NCBI GenBank assembly: GCA_028564705.1
Contig: JAPXFQ010000899.1
Location: 2,170,001-2,234,000, forward strand
Source: Apricaphanius iberus
Taxonomy: Eukaryota > Chordata > Actinopteri > Cyprinodontiformes > Aphaniidae
DNA length: 64,000 nt
Direction of reading: 5' to 3'
A program made the translations under genes and the position numbers. The notes under the pieces are model-generated. The model was not told the DNA's origin. It saw only the letters and a list, made by a program, of their open reading frames with translations, and did no database searches. Of the stretch, positions 1 to 11,263 are shown piece after piece (position 1 is the stretch's first letter; every line of letters begins with the position of its first letter).

Positions 1-1250
1 AAAGCAATATCAACAACACTGACATTTGATATATTAACACCTTTTGTAATGATTAGATCTAGAATGTGGCCTTTGTTGTCAGTTGCATCAGTCACGTGTT
101 GAGTTAAACCAAACATTTCAAGGACCGCACTAAGTTCTTTGATATCTATCATTGGTTATATCCACATGCACATTAAAATCACCTGAAATTACTAAAGAAT
201 CAAATTCCGTGCAAACAAATGTAAGTAATTCAGTAAATGCTTTGATAAAACAATTCTATGGTGGTTTGTAAATTGTCATATAAAGTATGGAAGATTGTTT
301 AATCTCCATTTTGAATGACACATACTCAAACGATGGAAAAAAACCCAAGAGAAAGTTTGTGGGTAAATATATTGTCCCTGAAAATGGCACAAACAGCCCT
401 TCCCCTCTGGTTTTGGCGTGTTTCAGACAAAAAATTGAAGTGAGATGGACTACACTCAATCAAAATTGCATTGCCAGTGTTTTTGTTGAGCCACGTTTCA
501 GATAAAAACATAAAATTCAGATTATAAGAGGAAATTAAACTATTTACTAAAAATGACTTGTTTTTTTAATTATCTGACATTGAGAACAGCATGTTTGAGA
601 TTTAGCTGTGTTTGAGTAGATGGAATCTTTTTGCAAGGGATATGGATTAAATGTCTTTGATTACTCAGTCTGACTGTCCCTCTGTTATCTAATCTACGTG
701 GTTTGACAGTACTGATTGTTTTAGAAGAGCACACTCCCTTTCTGGACCTCTGGTTGGTTTTGAGTTTGCTATTCATGGTAGCAACGCAGAGGCCCGTAAC
801 GTCCTAGACAACAGCAGTAAAGCTGCTGGAGGTAACAACTGTGGGTACCGGTGGTGGGGGCCGAGCTGGGGAGACCTCGGCTGGTGAGAAAGGCGAGAGT
901 GGGGCACGATACTTCTTTGGGGACAAGGGCCTTGATTTTGACATGACTGGAGTGAGGCGAACCATTTTAATCCCAAGTTTTCAAAGTGGTTGGGAAATCT
1001 CATAGGTGACTCTGGAGACACAAACGATCCTGAAAAGTCTCTTTAAGGAGTAGATGCAGCAGTTGGGTTCCAGGACGGTGGTGGAATAGATGAGAGTGCT
1101 CCTGCGGTTGAATTATTTAATGTTTATGATGGTGGTGCTGCAGTTGAGTTTTTCCCTGGAGAGGCTTCATTATTTTATTTGGTTAAATTATAGAATCTGC
1201 CTGGAAGGCAGAGGGGTAGCTTTGATTAGCTCCAGGTTAGCTTAGTTAGC
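1..1250 (-). mobile_element. L2/Rex1-like LINE, ORF2 endonuclease region (degraded)
   Basis: Read on the minus strand, the first 780 bases hold the start of a non-LTR retrotransposon ORF2. A short ORF with Met near 776 leads into LNLKHAVLNVR. After a break comes the endonuclease start FLSETWLN, then FEYVSFKMEI, ILYMTIYKPP, and GDFNVHVD near 200-230. These are the N-terminal motifs of APE-type endonucleases, which nick target DNA for target-primed reverse transcription. The frame shifts several times and carries stops, so the copy is dead, and it leaves the window on the left. The stretch 780-1,250 is probably upstream LINE sequence, but no motif fixes that, so the right limit is soft. L2/Rex1-like is the closest fit by eye. 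Confidence 0.72.
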
Positions 1251-1289
1251 TCCTATAGTGGGAAGATTATTTCAAGATTAGTTCTATAT

Positions 1290-1343
1290 GCTACTTGCAC
1301 ACTCACTTCCGCATTCCTGGTATTCATGCTCCTCCGTTTCCGG
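1290..1343 (+). repeat. Left terminal inverted repeat of the ISL2EU-like element
   Basis: Starts GCTACTTGCACACTC and continues through ACTTCCGC and CTCCTCCGTTTCC. Its reverse complement is recognisable at 6,571-6,634 with mismatches and one gap near the outer end. Confidence 0.55.
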
Positions 1344-3935
1344 TCAGTCCCGCTACTGTTGCCTGCAAGAGCTCCGAAAAGGAGTATTTCCAATGTTCAT
1401 CGGATTTGCAGGGCCTCAAAATCTGCAGCCAGCAAACTGGACAAAGGATTTAAACTGAATGCTGCGTCATATATACACAGCTACGAAGGTAAGAAAACTA
1501 AACTGATCAATCTAACTCAGTTTGGCTAAGTCTTGAAGTCTGTCCCTTTTAATTTCAAGTATTTGTATGTATAATATCACTAAATTTTAAATTTATTTCA
1601 AACTTTCTTCACTATAACTAATGTCCAACAAAGACTGATTGCCAGGAGAGGTCCGCGTAAGAGCTTTGTGCTTCTGGTTAATGAGAAAGAATGATGTACC
1701 CCACAGATTAAGTGTATGGAGGTTATCTATCTTTTGTTCACCCCCGTTCATTTGGGGTTCAGTTCATTTAAGCAATATCCGATTTAGTTTTTGAAGGCAA
1801 ACCAACTTGAATGTTTTCCATATCTCCCGCTTCAGAACAGCTAGTTTAACTTATTATTTGATTATTGAATGCATTTGGAATGGTAGATGGAGCACAAATC
1901 TAAAGTATGGTAATAATATATAAAAATTGTTTATTGCAGTTACTAAGGTTACAAAATCAGAATTGTTGTCATAGGGAGAGGGAAAAAACATTCAAGAAGG
2001 GTATGCTTCTTCTACAAGCATTAATATCCATAACAGCAAAGGTTTGTTCCTATTGTTTCTTTTCTATGAAAGGGAAGTTAAAATACTGATATTATTATTA
2101 TTCTCATAGATTGGGCTTCTTGATTCATCACCAGTGATACTAACCCACAGCGAGTGCTTGTGTGTGGCTGGCACTCATATGTGCAATCACAAAGTGGCCT
2201 TGCTCTTCCAGACCCCCCATTACTCCCAACTTGGAGTCCCAGTCATCCCTTCTGTGCATAGCTGTACTGATTCTAAGCAGCAATGGCATAAACCACGCAC
2301 AATGGTAAGTAAATAATTGTAAAAGATTCCGTATTAACACTTATTTATACTTAAATATTAATTCCACACACAATCTTCTGTGATTTCAGGGTGTGAAGCC
2401 AGGACCCATCAATGCCATGGTTTTCACAAAGCCGGTAGCAAATAGGGTTGTTAGACTAGTGTAAGGTAAGAGTTTTAAATATTGGTTTTATGTGTTACAA
2501 AGAAAAGTAATTCTTTTTTAAAGTAAGTTTTTTTGGGGGGTAGGTCTAACAGTCTTCAAGTAAATCGGTTTCCTTTATTTGTTCTCTTATTAAATCGAAA
2601 TTACCAGATAAGACAAAAAAACACCTGAAATAGGGAAAAACTGATAAGAATAAATATTACATGATCTGGTGAAACCTTTCTTGAATTACCATAATGAAGT
2701 TTAACGTATGCAGCTGAAGACACACTAAAGTAAGGTTACCAGGGCATCAAACTGCTAGTCTAATACAAGACTCAAAAGCAAATAAATACAAAAATAAAGG
2801 TAAATAAGTGATTTTATTTAAGAACATGGGTCTTACAATCCCATGTTTAACTGAATGAAACATGGAAATATCCTGAATGTCAGAAGCACAGTTTTTGAAG
2901 TTCAGACCACCTAGTCAGTAGTGTAATGCAGTTAATATACTAATTAATTTCCTTGTGTGGTCCTCGTTTATGTTCTTTGTAGTAACAGATTCTCCAGAGG
3001 CATGGTGGGTCTATTAACAGATCCCTGCACGTTCAGAATCACAGTCATACACCAAATTTAACCTTGAAGACACTTGTGACAACGATGAACATGAGACCTG
3101 ACAAGCCTCTTGTGGAAAGTGCAGTCGGGTTGGTGCAGAAGGGCAGTGTTCTGTCCTTTCAGAAGCCTGTGTTAACATCCCGCTACATCACACTACACCA
3201 TGATGCACCTGCAGCACCACTTTAGCCACTGACTGGGTACAAAATCTTGCCTTCTGAATGTGCATTTGTGGGCTCAGAAGAGGAACTCCTGCATCTTAAA
3301 AGCTTGTCTGTGACTCTGGATATTGCTGAGAAAATTAAGGAGGCTACACGTGAGCAAAGTTCCTGCTCTGAGTGGCTAATGCTCCAAAGGCCCAGAATGA
3401 CTGCCTCTCGTTTTCGAGAGGTGTGACATGTCAAAGGTCATACCACTGCCGAGTCACTTGCAGAGCGCATCATCAAAGGGACAAAGCAAACAGCAGACAT
3501 GAGGAGAGGTGTTGAGAGGGAGCCTACAGTAGCTGTTGAGTACAGCAGGCTAATGAATGTTAACTATTTACCATTTGGTTTAGTCATTCATCCCTCTGCT
3601 CCATGGTGTGCTGCATCTCCAGATGGAGTCGTTTTTGAATTCATCCCAATGAATACTCCCAATTTGGTCTTGTGGAATTCAAATGTCCCAATGTTTTAAA
3701 CTTTATTCACTGCAAATATGTTCAGATGGAGTGTAGTAGTCCTAAACTAAAAAGAAGCCATGCATATTACTGGCAGATGCAAGGACAACTGCTTGTCAGC
3801 TGGATGCAGTGGTGTGACTTTGTTTTGTGGGCACAGGAGGACTACCTTCTGCAAAGAATATATGTGGATCTAGAGGTACAGAGTGCAATTAGAGAAAAGG
3901 CTTACCTCTTCTTTTTCTACATTTACTTGTCATGA
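1326..3935 (+). pseudogene. SWIM zinc-finger / YqaJ-like nuclease protein of the transposon (broken)
   Basis: Several exon-like blocks can be followed. Block A (1,326-1,488) ends in SYIHSYEG before a GTAAGA donor. Block B (about 2,134-2,304) holds CLCVAGTHMCNH, which fits the SWIM CxC..CxH finger, and ends at GTAAGT. Block C (2,390-2,460) follows a TTTCAG acceptor. Block D (about 3,090-3,935) is the lambda-exonuclease-like YqaJ domain, with ASPDG near 3,620, EFKCPN near 3,675 and AYYWQMQGQL near 3,760; the D, ExK and Q positions are those expected of its metal-dependent nuclease site. Block D is broken by an in-frame TAG near 3,223, a TGA near 3,424 and a frameshift at about 3,655-3,665. Its role in transposition is unknown to me. 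The ASPDG motif reads A before it where the family usually has G. Confidence 0.75.
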
Positions 3936-4494
3936 TACTTGAAATGGAAAAATGAAAATTGAAAACAAACAAAAAACACTCTTCACAAGTGTTTGGGTTA
4001 CATTAATGCTTTTTTTATTGGCAATGCAGACACTGAATCTTTTTTGATTATTACACTTCTGTGAAATCAAATAAAACATATTTGAAAGGGTATAAACTGA
4101 TCATTTTTTACATTTAAACTTTGAACTTGTAGAAAATGTATTAAACGTACATTTTACAGCTTTCCACAGTTACACAAATTAAGTTTTACAATAGCACACA
4201 TTTTAAAATGTTAAAAATAAATATCTAAATGGTAACTAATTTTTAATAACCTGCATGCTATTGTAATACTCCAGAAGTGTAACTTTTCATTTTCGGCTTA
4301 TGATTAATTAAAAGTTAGCATATTACATTTTTTCAATCTGATATTTACAATTAATTTTCAAGTATCAACTCAAACTGAAATTGGCCACCCTGAGAAAAGT
4401 AATGCTATATTACTTCAGCTGTGAATCACTTTTTTAAGGATTACAGTGCTACAATTTTGTATGTTTGGTGACTCCAGTTTAGCTACTCTTTATG

Positions 4495-6480
4495 TCACCC
4501 ACTCTTTAATCAAAGCTGTGTTCTGATAATTTGACAGCTTACATGCTACAGCAAACAGTTATTTAATGTTGTAGGGGTGGTAGAGGGTGATAATGCTATC
4601 AAAGAGTTTATTTAGTTTTATTCTCCTGATGATTCGCTCTACATGTACCCTAAGTCTAGCAATGGCCTGTGTCTCCTTAACCTGGTATGCATGCATCTGC
4701 TTCTGCTTTTAGAGAAAAGCAGAATACACTTTGCAATTACAGCAGTCACTGATTAGAAAACCCTTATCTACCATCACTGCTATTTCTCTGGTCAACAGCT
4801 CAGCAATACCTGACTGCTTAAATATCTCTTTGTCACTGGCTGAACCACCATACAAATCAGAGATAAATGTCACTGGTCCATGTGGAGCTATGCCGACCAA
4901 AGCTTTCATGGTGCAGTGAGATTTGTACGACGAGTACATCTCACTCTGGAGAAGAGGTGAGGATTGGGTTTGACACCTCAACTCTGTACAGTCCAGAATC
5001 CCCTGTGTGTCCAGATAATCACTGAATTCCTCAGGATTTGTCCATGTTGCAATTATGTTGTTGTTGTTGACTGGTGTATGTTGAAGCGATGAGCCAAGTC
5101 CCTCTCCTTTAAACCAACCAACAGGAAAAGAAGGAACAGGAAGAACTCATCAATTGGTTGGAGATGCTGTCTCTGTAAGATGAAAATTACAGTCACCCAT
5201 TTAAGTCTTTACATAGCAAACTAATGCTGTTTTCAGAATTAATATTTTTGCTGTGTTCATACGAGGGTAAACAGGTGCTACAGTTCAGCAGTGTCCAAAT
5301 TTAGTCCCCAAGTCTAGTGTTATGCGTATTTTAGGTCCCCCAGATTCAACACAACTGAATGAATTACATTTGTCCTCAGCCAGCTCCTGGTGTTCGTGGT
5401 GATATTTTGAGTTTTAAATCATTTGATTTATCATGTACAGGGAGGGGTTTATAACATGTAGGACACCATCACCTGAGGACAGGAGTTGGACACCCCTGTT
5501 GTAGTAATTCTATAATTCCTGTCCTACAGATCAGATTCTGTTGGTTGAAATATTTCCCCAACCTGTCAGAACTTTGGGTTGTTTTTTTTTAAATCTAAAA
5601 TGATCAGAACACCTGTTTTCTAAGTTAGCCAACAGAAATGTTATGACAATATATACAACAGCTTAAACTACAAACAAAACCTCATGCCATACCAATGATG
5701 AACGTGCAGGTGTAATCACCTCTTCGTTCCTCTTGGTGGCTGAATTGACTCTTGAGACTTGGTCCATCTTATAAATGCAAGGTTTAATCAAAGACCAAAA
5801 TGCCCTCAAATGGTTGTAGCTTGGAAATCTGAAATATTAAAAATAATCTGTTACCAGAACAACTCAGATAGGCCTACATGTTTACATTTTGTGGTGTGCT
5901 TTGTAAATATATGCGTATGTATGCTTGTGTAATACCTCGTATAGAATCGGATGTCTGAGTCGGAGCCTGTGAACCTCTGTAACCCGAACTCTCGTTGGAT
6001 ACGCAACTTACGTATTTCCTTCTTCAGCTTCTCCACCTCTTCTGACAGATCTTCTGCGGCTGATGCTGACATGTCCAATGCAGAAGGTTCAGGAACTGAG
6101 CATTAGCCATGATCTGTTATGGTGTATATTTTTTCTTCCTCTTCGTGAGGGACAGATTCAATGGGTCACTCGGTTCTTTCCCAAACACTACGCCGCGGTG
6201 TTTTAGCGGTATGGCCATTTCACTTGAATAGTGTCGGTACAGCACCTTTAATTCTCCGACCACAAAGTGAAGCTGGCTCAATATTATTAATATCTGTGTC
6301 AAAATGTCGACTGCAGACCTTACTGTAGGGGGTAGCGGTGAAATTCTCCCTTCGCATTTTTATAAGCCATCTTTTCCTCAATTCGGAATGCGCTGGAAAG
6401 CCACGGAAACGTAACAATTAATTGAATTTGGATGAAGCTGAGCAATGACGACCGCAGCAGTGCTCAGAACATTTCTTCTC
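4495..6480 (-). pseudogene. THAP-domain DDE_4 transposase (PIF/ISL2EU-like), decayed
   Basis: In minus-strand order: a THAP DNA-binding region at 6,417-6,220 (FRGFPAHSELRKRW, then VCSRHF, then RRIKGAVPTLF); a coiled-coil block at 6,066-5,940 (EVEKLKKEIRKLRIQREFG, then FTGSDSDIRFYTR); SYNHLRAFWSLI at about 5,825; KERDLAHRFNIHQST at about 5,100; then the catalytic core with ILDCTELRCQ, ISDLYGGSASDKEIF, MVDKGF, and HVERIIRRIK near 4,630. The Asp residues in ILDCTE and ISDLYGG and the Glu in HVER fit a DDE triad. Sequence between the FNIHQST block and ILDCTE is missing compared with relatives I know, and a stop interrupts the frame after HPYNIK. The enzyme would cut and paste the element by binding its ends through THAP. 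A dead copy. Confidence 0.78.
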
Positions 6481-6570
6481 TTTTGTTGAAAATGTAATGC
6501 TTTAAATATTTTTCGACGTTGACTCATGTTTACAACAGACTGTAATGGTTTACAAGTGGCAAGCGAGACA

Positions 6571-6634
6571 CAGGAAACGGGGGAGCTCAGTAAGTAAAAA
6601 GCGGAAGTGCGTCACGCATTTGAGTGAAAGTAGC
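6571..6634 (-). repeat. Right terminal inverted repeat of the ISL2EU-like element
   Basis: Its reverse complement reads GCTACTTTCACTC, then ACTTCCGC and CTCCCCCGTTTCCTG, matching the left end at 1,290-1,343 in the same order. About 9 extra bases lie between the outer and inner blocks. Confidence 0.55.
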
Positions 6635-6820
6635 CCATTTAGTGATTAGTAATTACCAGTAAAAGCAGCCAGGGAATATGGCATAATGCTGGAGACTAAG
6701 CTGAATCATGGACCTTTTACCTACACTGCTGTAACTGAAAGACTCCTCTGTTATTTGTTATGGCTTCTTTAACTCTGCTATTACACGCACACAAGGAGCC
6801 AGAGTCAGGCAGACACACTA

Positions 6821-7405
6821 AGGCTTCGTCCACACTAAGCCGATTAGGTTATACGGGGAGTTAGACGCCTAATGTTATCTACTCAACACGAGCATTTACG
6901 CTCCGTTTAAGGTCCATTTAAGTTCCCATGATTGCGCAATCCCATACCGACCTGTGCAAATACTGGGCATGCGGGAAAAGACGAACGGAACACGCGTATA
7001 ATCTATGTGATGCCAGCGCCTACATAATATATACAAGAAGCTCTACAGCACAGTACATATCTGCTTGTCCCGTTAACCGAAGAGAACAATAGCTGCTCAG
7101 AAGAAGAGAGAGTTTTTGGTGGGGACAGATGACGAGATCGATTTATTACTCTTCGCTGTTATCTTTGTCTGAAGTGTCGTATTGTTATTGACACAGCATT
7201 CATTGACGCCACTTCCTTTCATTATCAGGGGAAGCTGTCCTAAGCTCGCTTAGCCGTTGAATTAAGATTTACACGGCTCTCTTACCCGGCTAATAGTTAT
7301 CCTGCCACAGACCTTAAACGACGCCGGGTTAGTGTGGACGATAGGGGGGTGTAGACTAAATAATTATACGTTTAGGGCATTACCCGGCTTAGTGTGGACG
7401 TGTCC
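6821..7405. mobile_element. 585-bp MITE with CGTCCACACTAAGCCG inverted ends
   Basis: The left end AGGCTTCGTCCACACTAAGC is mirrored at 7,386-7,405. The shared core is CGTCCACACTAAGCCG. A further partial end-like copy (GTTAGTGTGGACGA) lies inside at about 7,328-7,341. There is no ORF. The superfamily is unclear, and no clear target duplication is visible. Confidence 0.6.
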
Positions 7406-7984
7406 TATGTTTGCGGGAGAGAGCACTGTCCCAACAGGGCTTCCTGTACCATTGAAATAAATATGTGAAAACTCCAATGGAGACTGAATCATTCTAATCC
7501 TTATCTCGATCTCTATGGAATTCTGCTATATCACTCCACAGGCTGTGGAACCAGGACGAAGTAGCTTTACCGAAGCTCAGGTTGTCTATTGGAAAGAAAA
7601 ACAGGTCAGTCTGAGAGAGAACTTCCCCTACTCCTGATCTCGAGCATCTATTTCTAGAATGAGCTTTCTATTGGGGTCTGGTTGTTCAGAGTAAAAGCCT
7701 GTTTCTAATCATACCTCACTGCACCCACAACACTCCCTCCCACTTCAAGAAGCAGTTGATAGCATACATTGGCAGCGCAGCAACTGTGGAATGGGGCTCC
7801 CATCCCAGCCCCCCCTCCACAATTTGAATTGTTAATGTCTGACTACGTGCTTAAATGTTTAAGGTGTGTTTTTTTTTTCCTATTGCCTGTCTTCATTTCT
7901 TGAATAAGGAATCAAGATACAGATGAGTATGTTTTTTCTCCCACCCTCCAGCCCTAATCTTGTGTATACCCTTTCATTCTGCAT
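7406..7984. other. Intergenic, nothing recognised
   Basis: I see no exon, conserved motif or repeat family here. There is a short pyrimidine run near 7,870. Confidence 0.5.
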
Positions 7985-8128
7985 ACATGGGAGCGCCGCT
8001 CGGTGGCTAAAAAGCCCTTCACTGACCTGGATCTGTTTGTATTGTTTGTAATGGTCTTGGACAGGTTGTATTCTAAACTTAACAAATTTCCCCTCGTGGG
8101 TTAAATAAAGGATTATTCTATTCTATTC
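7985..8128 (+). mobile_element. LINE 3' tail ending in ATTCT repeats
   Basis: The segment ends AATTTCCCCTCGTGGG, then TTAAATAAAGGATT and a run of ATTCT units at 8,112-8,128. This is the pentanucleotide tail type of fish non-LTR elements. A similar tail lies on the other strand near 41,900. Confidence 0.6.
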
Positions 8129-8508
8129 TGTGAAAATTTGTCCTTTATTTCAGAAAAGACTTTCAGCTCAGGAAACCAAATTAAAGTTTTTCTCCGTAGC
8201 TGTTTAGTTATACTTTGTTATGAAGTGGCGTTAGAAGTTAAGACTAAAAATGACTGACTGCTCATGTGGACCAAAATTAAATATGTCTCATTTTGTAATT
8301 CCAGTAATGATAGGATAAAATATCTTTGGAACTTGTACAACTTTGTCTTTGTATGTTTAATTACGCTTAGCATGTTTTTTTGCTTTTTTATTTACCTAAT
8401 TTATTTGTAAATTCATCCATGCACACATTTTATAACATTTATTTACAGGAAAAAATTAAGAGGGTAATGGTAATATTTGTCATTACAAATACTTCATCAT
8501 TGTAATTA
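8129..8508. other. AT-rich intergenic DNA
   Basis: No gene or repeat family was recognised between the LINE tail and the next Tc1-type end. Confidence 0.5.
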
Positions 8509-8900
8509 CAGACGTGGACAAAATTGTTGGTACCCTTCATTAAATCAAAGAAAAAATCATAATGGTCACAGAAATAACTTTAATCCGACAAAAGTAATAA
8601 TAAATAAAAATTATATAAATGTTGACCAATGAAAGTCAGACATTGCTTTTCATCCATGCTTCAACGGAATTATTTAAAAAATAAATGCATGAAACAGGCC
8701 TGGACAAAAATGATGGTACCCCTAGAAAAGAATGAAAATAATGTGACCAAAGGGACATGTTAATCCAAGGTATGTCCATTAATCAGCATCCTGCCAAATA
8801 TTAGCAGGAAAGCCTCCTGGAATATTGGGAAAAGCAAAAATTCCTGTACCCCAATTTATATAGTCTAGCTCTTGTGTTTTTGTGTACGCCGGCATCTTCT
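8509..8900 (+). mobile_element. Tc1/mariner-type fragment, one end preserved
   Basis: It begins after a TA at 8,507-8,508 with CAGACGTGGACAAAATTG and GGTACCCTTC, a fish Tc1 inverted end. A related GGACAAAAATGATGGTACCC recurs at about 8,702. I could not find the matching inverted end downstream, so it is truncated. There is no transposase ORF. Confidence 0.6.
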
Positions 8901-9379
8901 GTGCCTTGTGAAAGAGTGTTTTTGAAAGCTGGTGTGGTGGTGTCCAAAAAAAGGAATCGCTTTAAACCAAAAACTGTTGAGAAACTGTTATTTTTGAATA
9001 AAAATGAATAAAGTCTCCCCTGTTCTGTACATCATTGTCCAAGTTAAACAATTATTTTTAGTCCACTCTTCCTAGTTCCAAAAGCATTTTCACTTTACTC
9101 CACCTGTTTAAGCACATGCCTTTTGCCTCAAGTAACAGAAAAACATTATAATACAACCTGCCATAACATTTGATATTACTATTTTTGGGGTAATTTACAG
9201 GCAGAATACATTCAAAAAAGAATGTTATTATTCACATCTGTAATTTTTTATGCAGAGAAACATTTTTGTTTGGAACTCATAGTCATTCCCAAGAGCCATA
9301 GCAAACTCACAACTTTGATTGCATTACACATTAAGTGGCTCAGAGCTACAGCTGCCTGTGATTATGTATCTGTCTGACT
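8901..9379. other. Intergenic, nothing recognised
   Basis: AT-rich, with no supported exon. Confidence 0.45.
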
Positions 9380-9755
9380 GTTGCTGGGAGGAGGGACCTG
9401 CAGAATCGCTCCGTCAAACATATAGTCTGTTAGTGAAGGAGCTCTTCAGTTCAGTAACATTTCCATTCAAGGGGTGGGAGACTCTGTCCATCAAAGATGT
9501 TATTTTAACTCTAGTCCTTCTGTCTCCCACCATCTGCACTGGGTCCAGGGTGCATCCTGGAACAGAGCTGGCCTTCCTGATGAGTTTATCCAACCTCTTC
9601 TTCTCATCTGCAGATAAAGTGATGCTCCAACGTACAACACTGTAAAAAATGACGGAGGCCACCACAGAGTGATATAAGGCTTTAAAAGCGCTCCCTTGAC
9701 TCCAACTGACCTCAGGCGTCTCAACAGGTAGAGTCTGCTCTGACCCTTCCTGTTA
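9380..9755 (-). pseudogene. LINE ORF2 C-terminal fragment
   Basis: Minus-strand frames read RLRSVGVKGALLK, then VASVIFYSVVRW, then DEKKRLDKLIRKASSVPG, LDPVQMVGDRR, and SHPLNGNVTELKSSFTNRL. This is the region after the reverse transcriptase domain in fish jockey/L2-type LINEs. A frameshift near 9,665 splits the two blocks. The rest of the element is absent. Confidence 0.75.
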
Positions 9756-10429
9756 TGTTATGGTCACATATTAACCTCACAATATATTCTGTTTGCAAAT
9801 GTGTTTTTATTGTGAAACGTTTTTAACTTCCGGTGGTTACTTGTTGATGTGCGGGTAAATATGGACGCTGAACAAAAGCTCTGAAGCTACAGAAAAAGAC
9901 ATATTTAGTGAGTAACACTTCCTGTAAAGAGGAACCATACAGGAGGTCTTCCACAGTCGTGGTACTTTCCCCAGCCTCAGACTCAAGAGGTAGAACAAAA
10001 AGTGAAATTCCTGCAGCAGTGCGCGGCAGATTCGTTTTATTGTTGTTTTATTGTCATATCCACAAATCGGCCTGGAAGAGAATCAAGGAGCACTTCTGAA
10101 AAAGTCCAAATGGGAACATAAACATGGTAAAATTAAGGTGTATGGGGCATATTAAACCTTATTACAAGTGGCATTGGTACTGCCCCGAGGACTTCCGTTT
10201 TATGGATGTACACTGATCAATAGTAGTAGATGTAAATACAACAGAATGGCTCATACTTGATCAAAACTTCTCAGGGTGAGTAAAACAACCTAAAAATAGC
10301 TAAAAATAAGGTACAGGTTGAAATAAAAACAGAAGTTTCTTTTAAAGGGCCAGGAAACACACCTCTCAGCCCCTTGTTCTCACGATCTCAACTCAACTCC
10401 CCCCGCATCCTGCCAATTAATAATAGATT
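9756..10429. other. Intergenic, no recognised gene
   Basis: Contains ACTTCCGGTGGTTAC near 9,828 and short ORFs without recognisable motifs. I cannot support a promoter or exon. Confidence 0.4.
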
Positions 10430-10660
10430 GCATTTATATAAGCACTTTTCAAGGCCTTCAAAGCACTTAAATAAATGTGATCTAGAAATGTGTAAATAAA
10501 TGGGATCTAGGAATGTGTAAATTAAATGTGATTTAGAAATGTTGAAATAAATAAATAAATATGGAAATAAATAAATATATGTGAAATTAAATAATTTTTG
10601 TTTATTTATTTTCAATTGATTGATTTATTTATATCCACATTTATTTATTTATTGTCAATT
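10430..10660. repeat. AT-rich low-complexity block with a 25-bp tandem unit
   Basis: About three imperfect copies of TAAATAAATGTGATCTAGAA plus 5 bases lie at 10,468-10,545. AAATA/TTTAT runs follow that face each other around 10,600. The preceding ATTTATATAAGCACTTTTC resembles a common fish repeat. Confidence 0.5.
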
Positions 10661-10762
10661 ACGGCAGAGTTGGCCCTTAATACTAATTTATTACACAACA
10701 GGGTGTGGTATGTGTGCGGTCCGGTTTCCGTACAGCTGTCGCTCAAATGAAAAAAATGTTAA

Positions 10763-11263
10763 AGTGACAGTGTGTAGTTTTTGCAGTACATCTTTGAAAA
10801 TAGCCATTAAAATATTATGTTATAATAATTACGTAAAGCACGGTAATTGCAAAATATTGGCGGTATTGTAAAATATCAATTTAAAAATCAGTTTAAAAAA
10901 CATAGGCGCGACCCTCTTTTTAGGGGAAAGCCATATTAGATGACATCTTTACTTCTACAACAGCCCGGATGGACAAAGCGCACGGAACACGCCCGCTATT
11001 AAAACATTGATTTCCCCTCAAAATGCAAAAAAGTTTCCCACAAATACATTTTTACCTCTTCACTAGTTCCAAGCGATGAAAGAGAGACTGATGTGCTCGT
11101 CATGTTGCTACAAATAGATAATTCTCAGGTAATTGAGCGTTTTAAAACAGCACTAGTTGGACCTCCGCTGTTAAGTTTCTTATTCGAAGACACAGATACC
11201 GCATGCTTGTGATAATTTAGATATGCACTGCCCCCTACTGGCCGAAAATTACACGCTGTGTCT
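10763..11263. mobile_element. TTAA-flanked MITE, copy 1 (501 bp)
   Basis: Flanked by TTAA at 10,759-10,762 and 11,264-11,267. Ends are AGTGACAGTGTGTAGTTTT and, reversed, AGACACAGCGTGTAATTTT. A second full-length copy lies at 26,172-26,676. There is no transposase. TTAA target sites are the hallmark of piggyBac-type elements, so a non-autonomous member of that superfamily is likely. Confidence 0.75.

Larger units (their letters stand above)
1290..6634. mobile_element. ISL2EU/PIF-like DNA transposon with two convergent genes
   Basis: About 5.3 kb bounded by imperfect inverted ends. It carries a + strand SWIM/YqaJ gene (1,326-3,935) and a - strand THAP/DDE transposase gene (4,495-6,480), tail to tail around 3,940-4,490, an AT-rich stretch with no ORF. 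ISL2EU (IS4EU) elements, as I recall them, combine a DDE transposase, often THAP-bearing, with a second YqaJ-like nuclease gene, which matches this layout. Both genes are broken, so the copy cannot move by itself. Ends were placed from TIR similarity only; no target duplication is secure. Confidence 0.72.
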
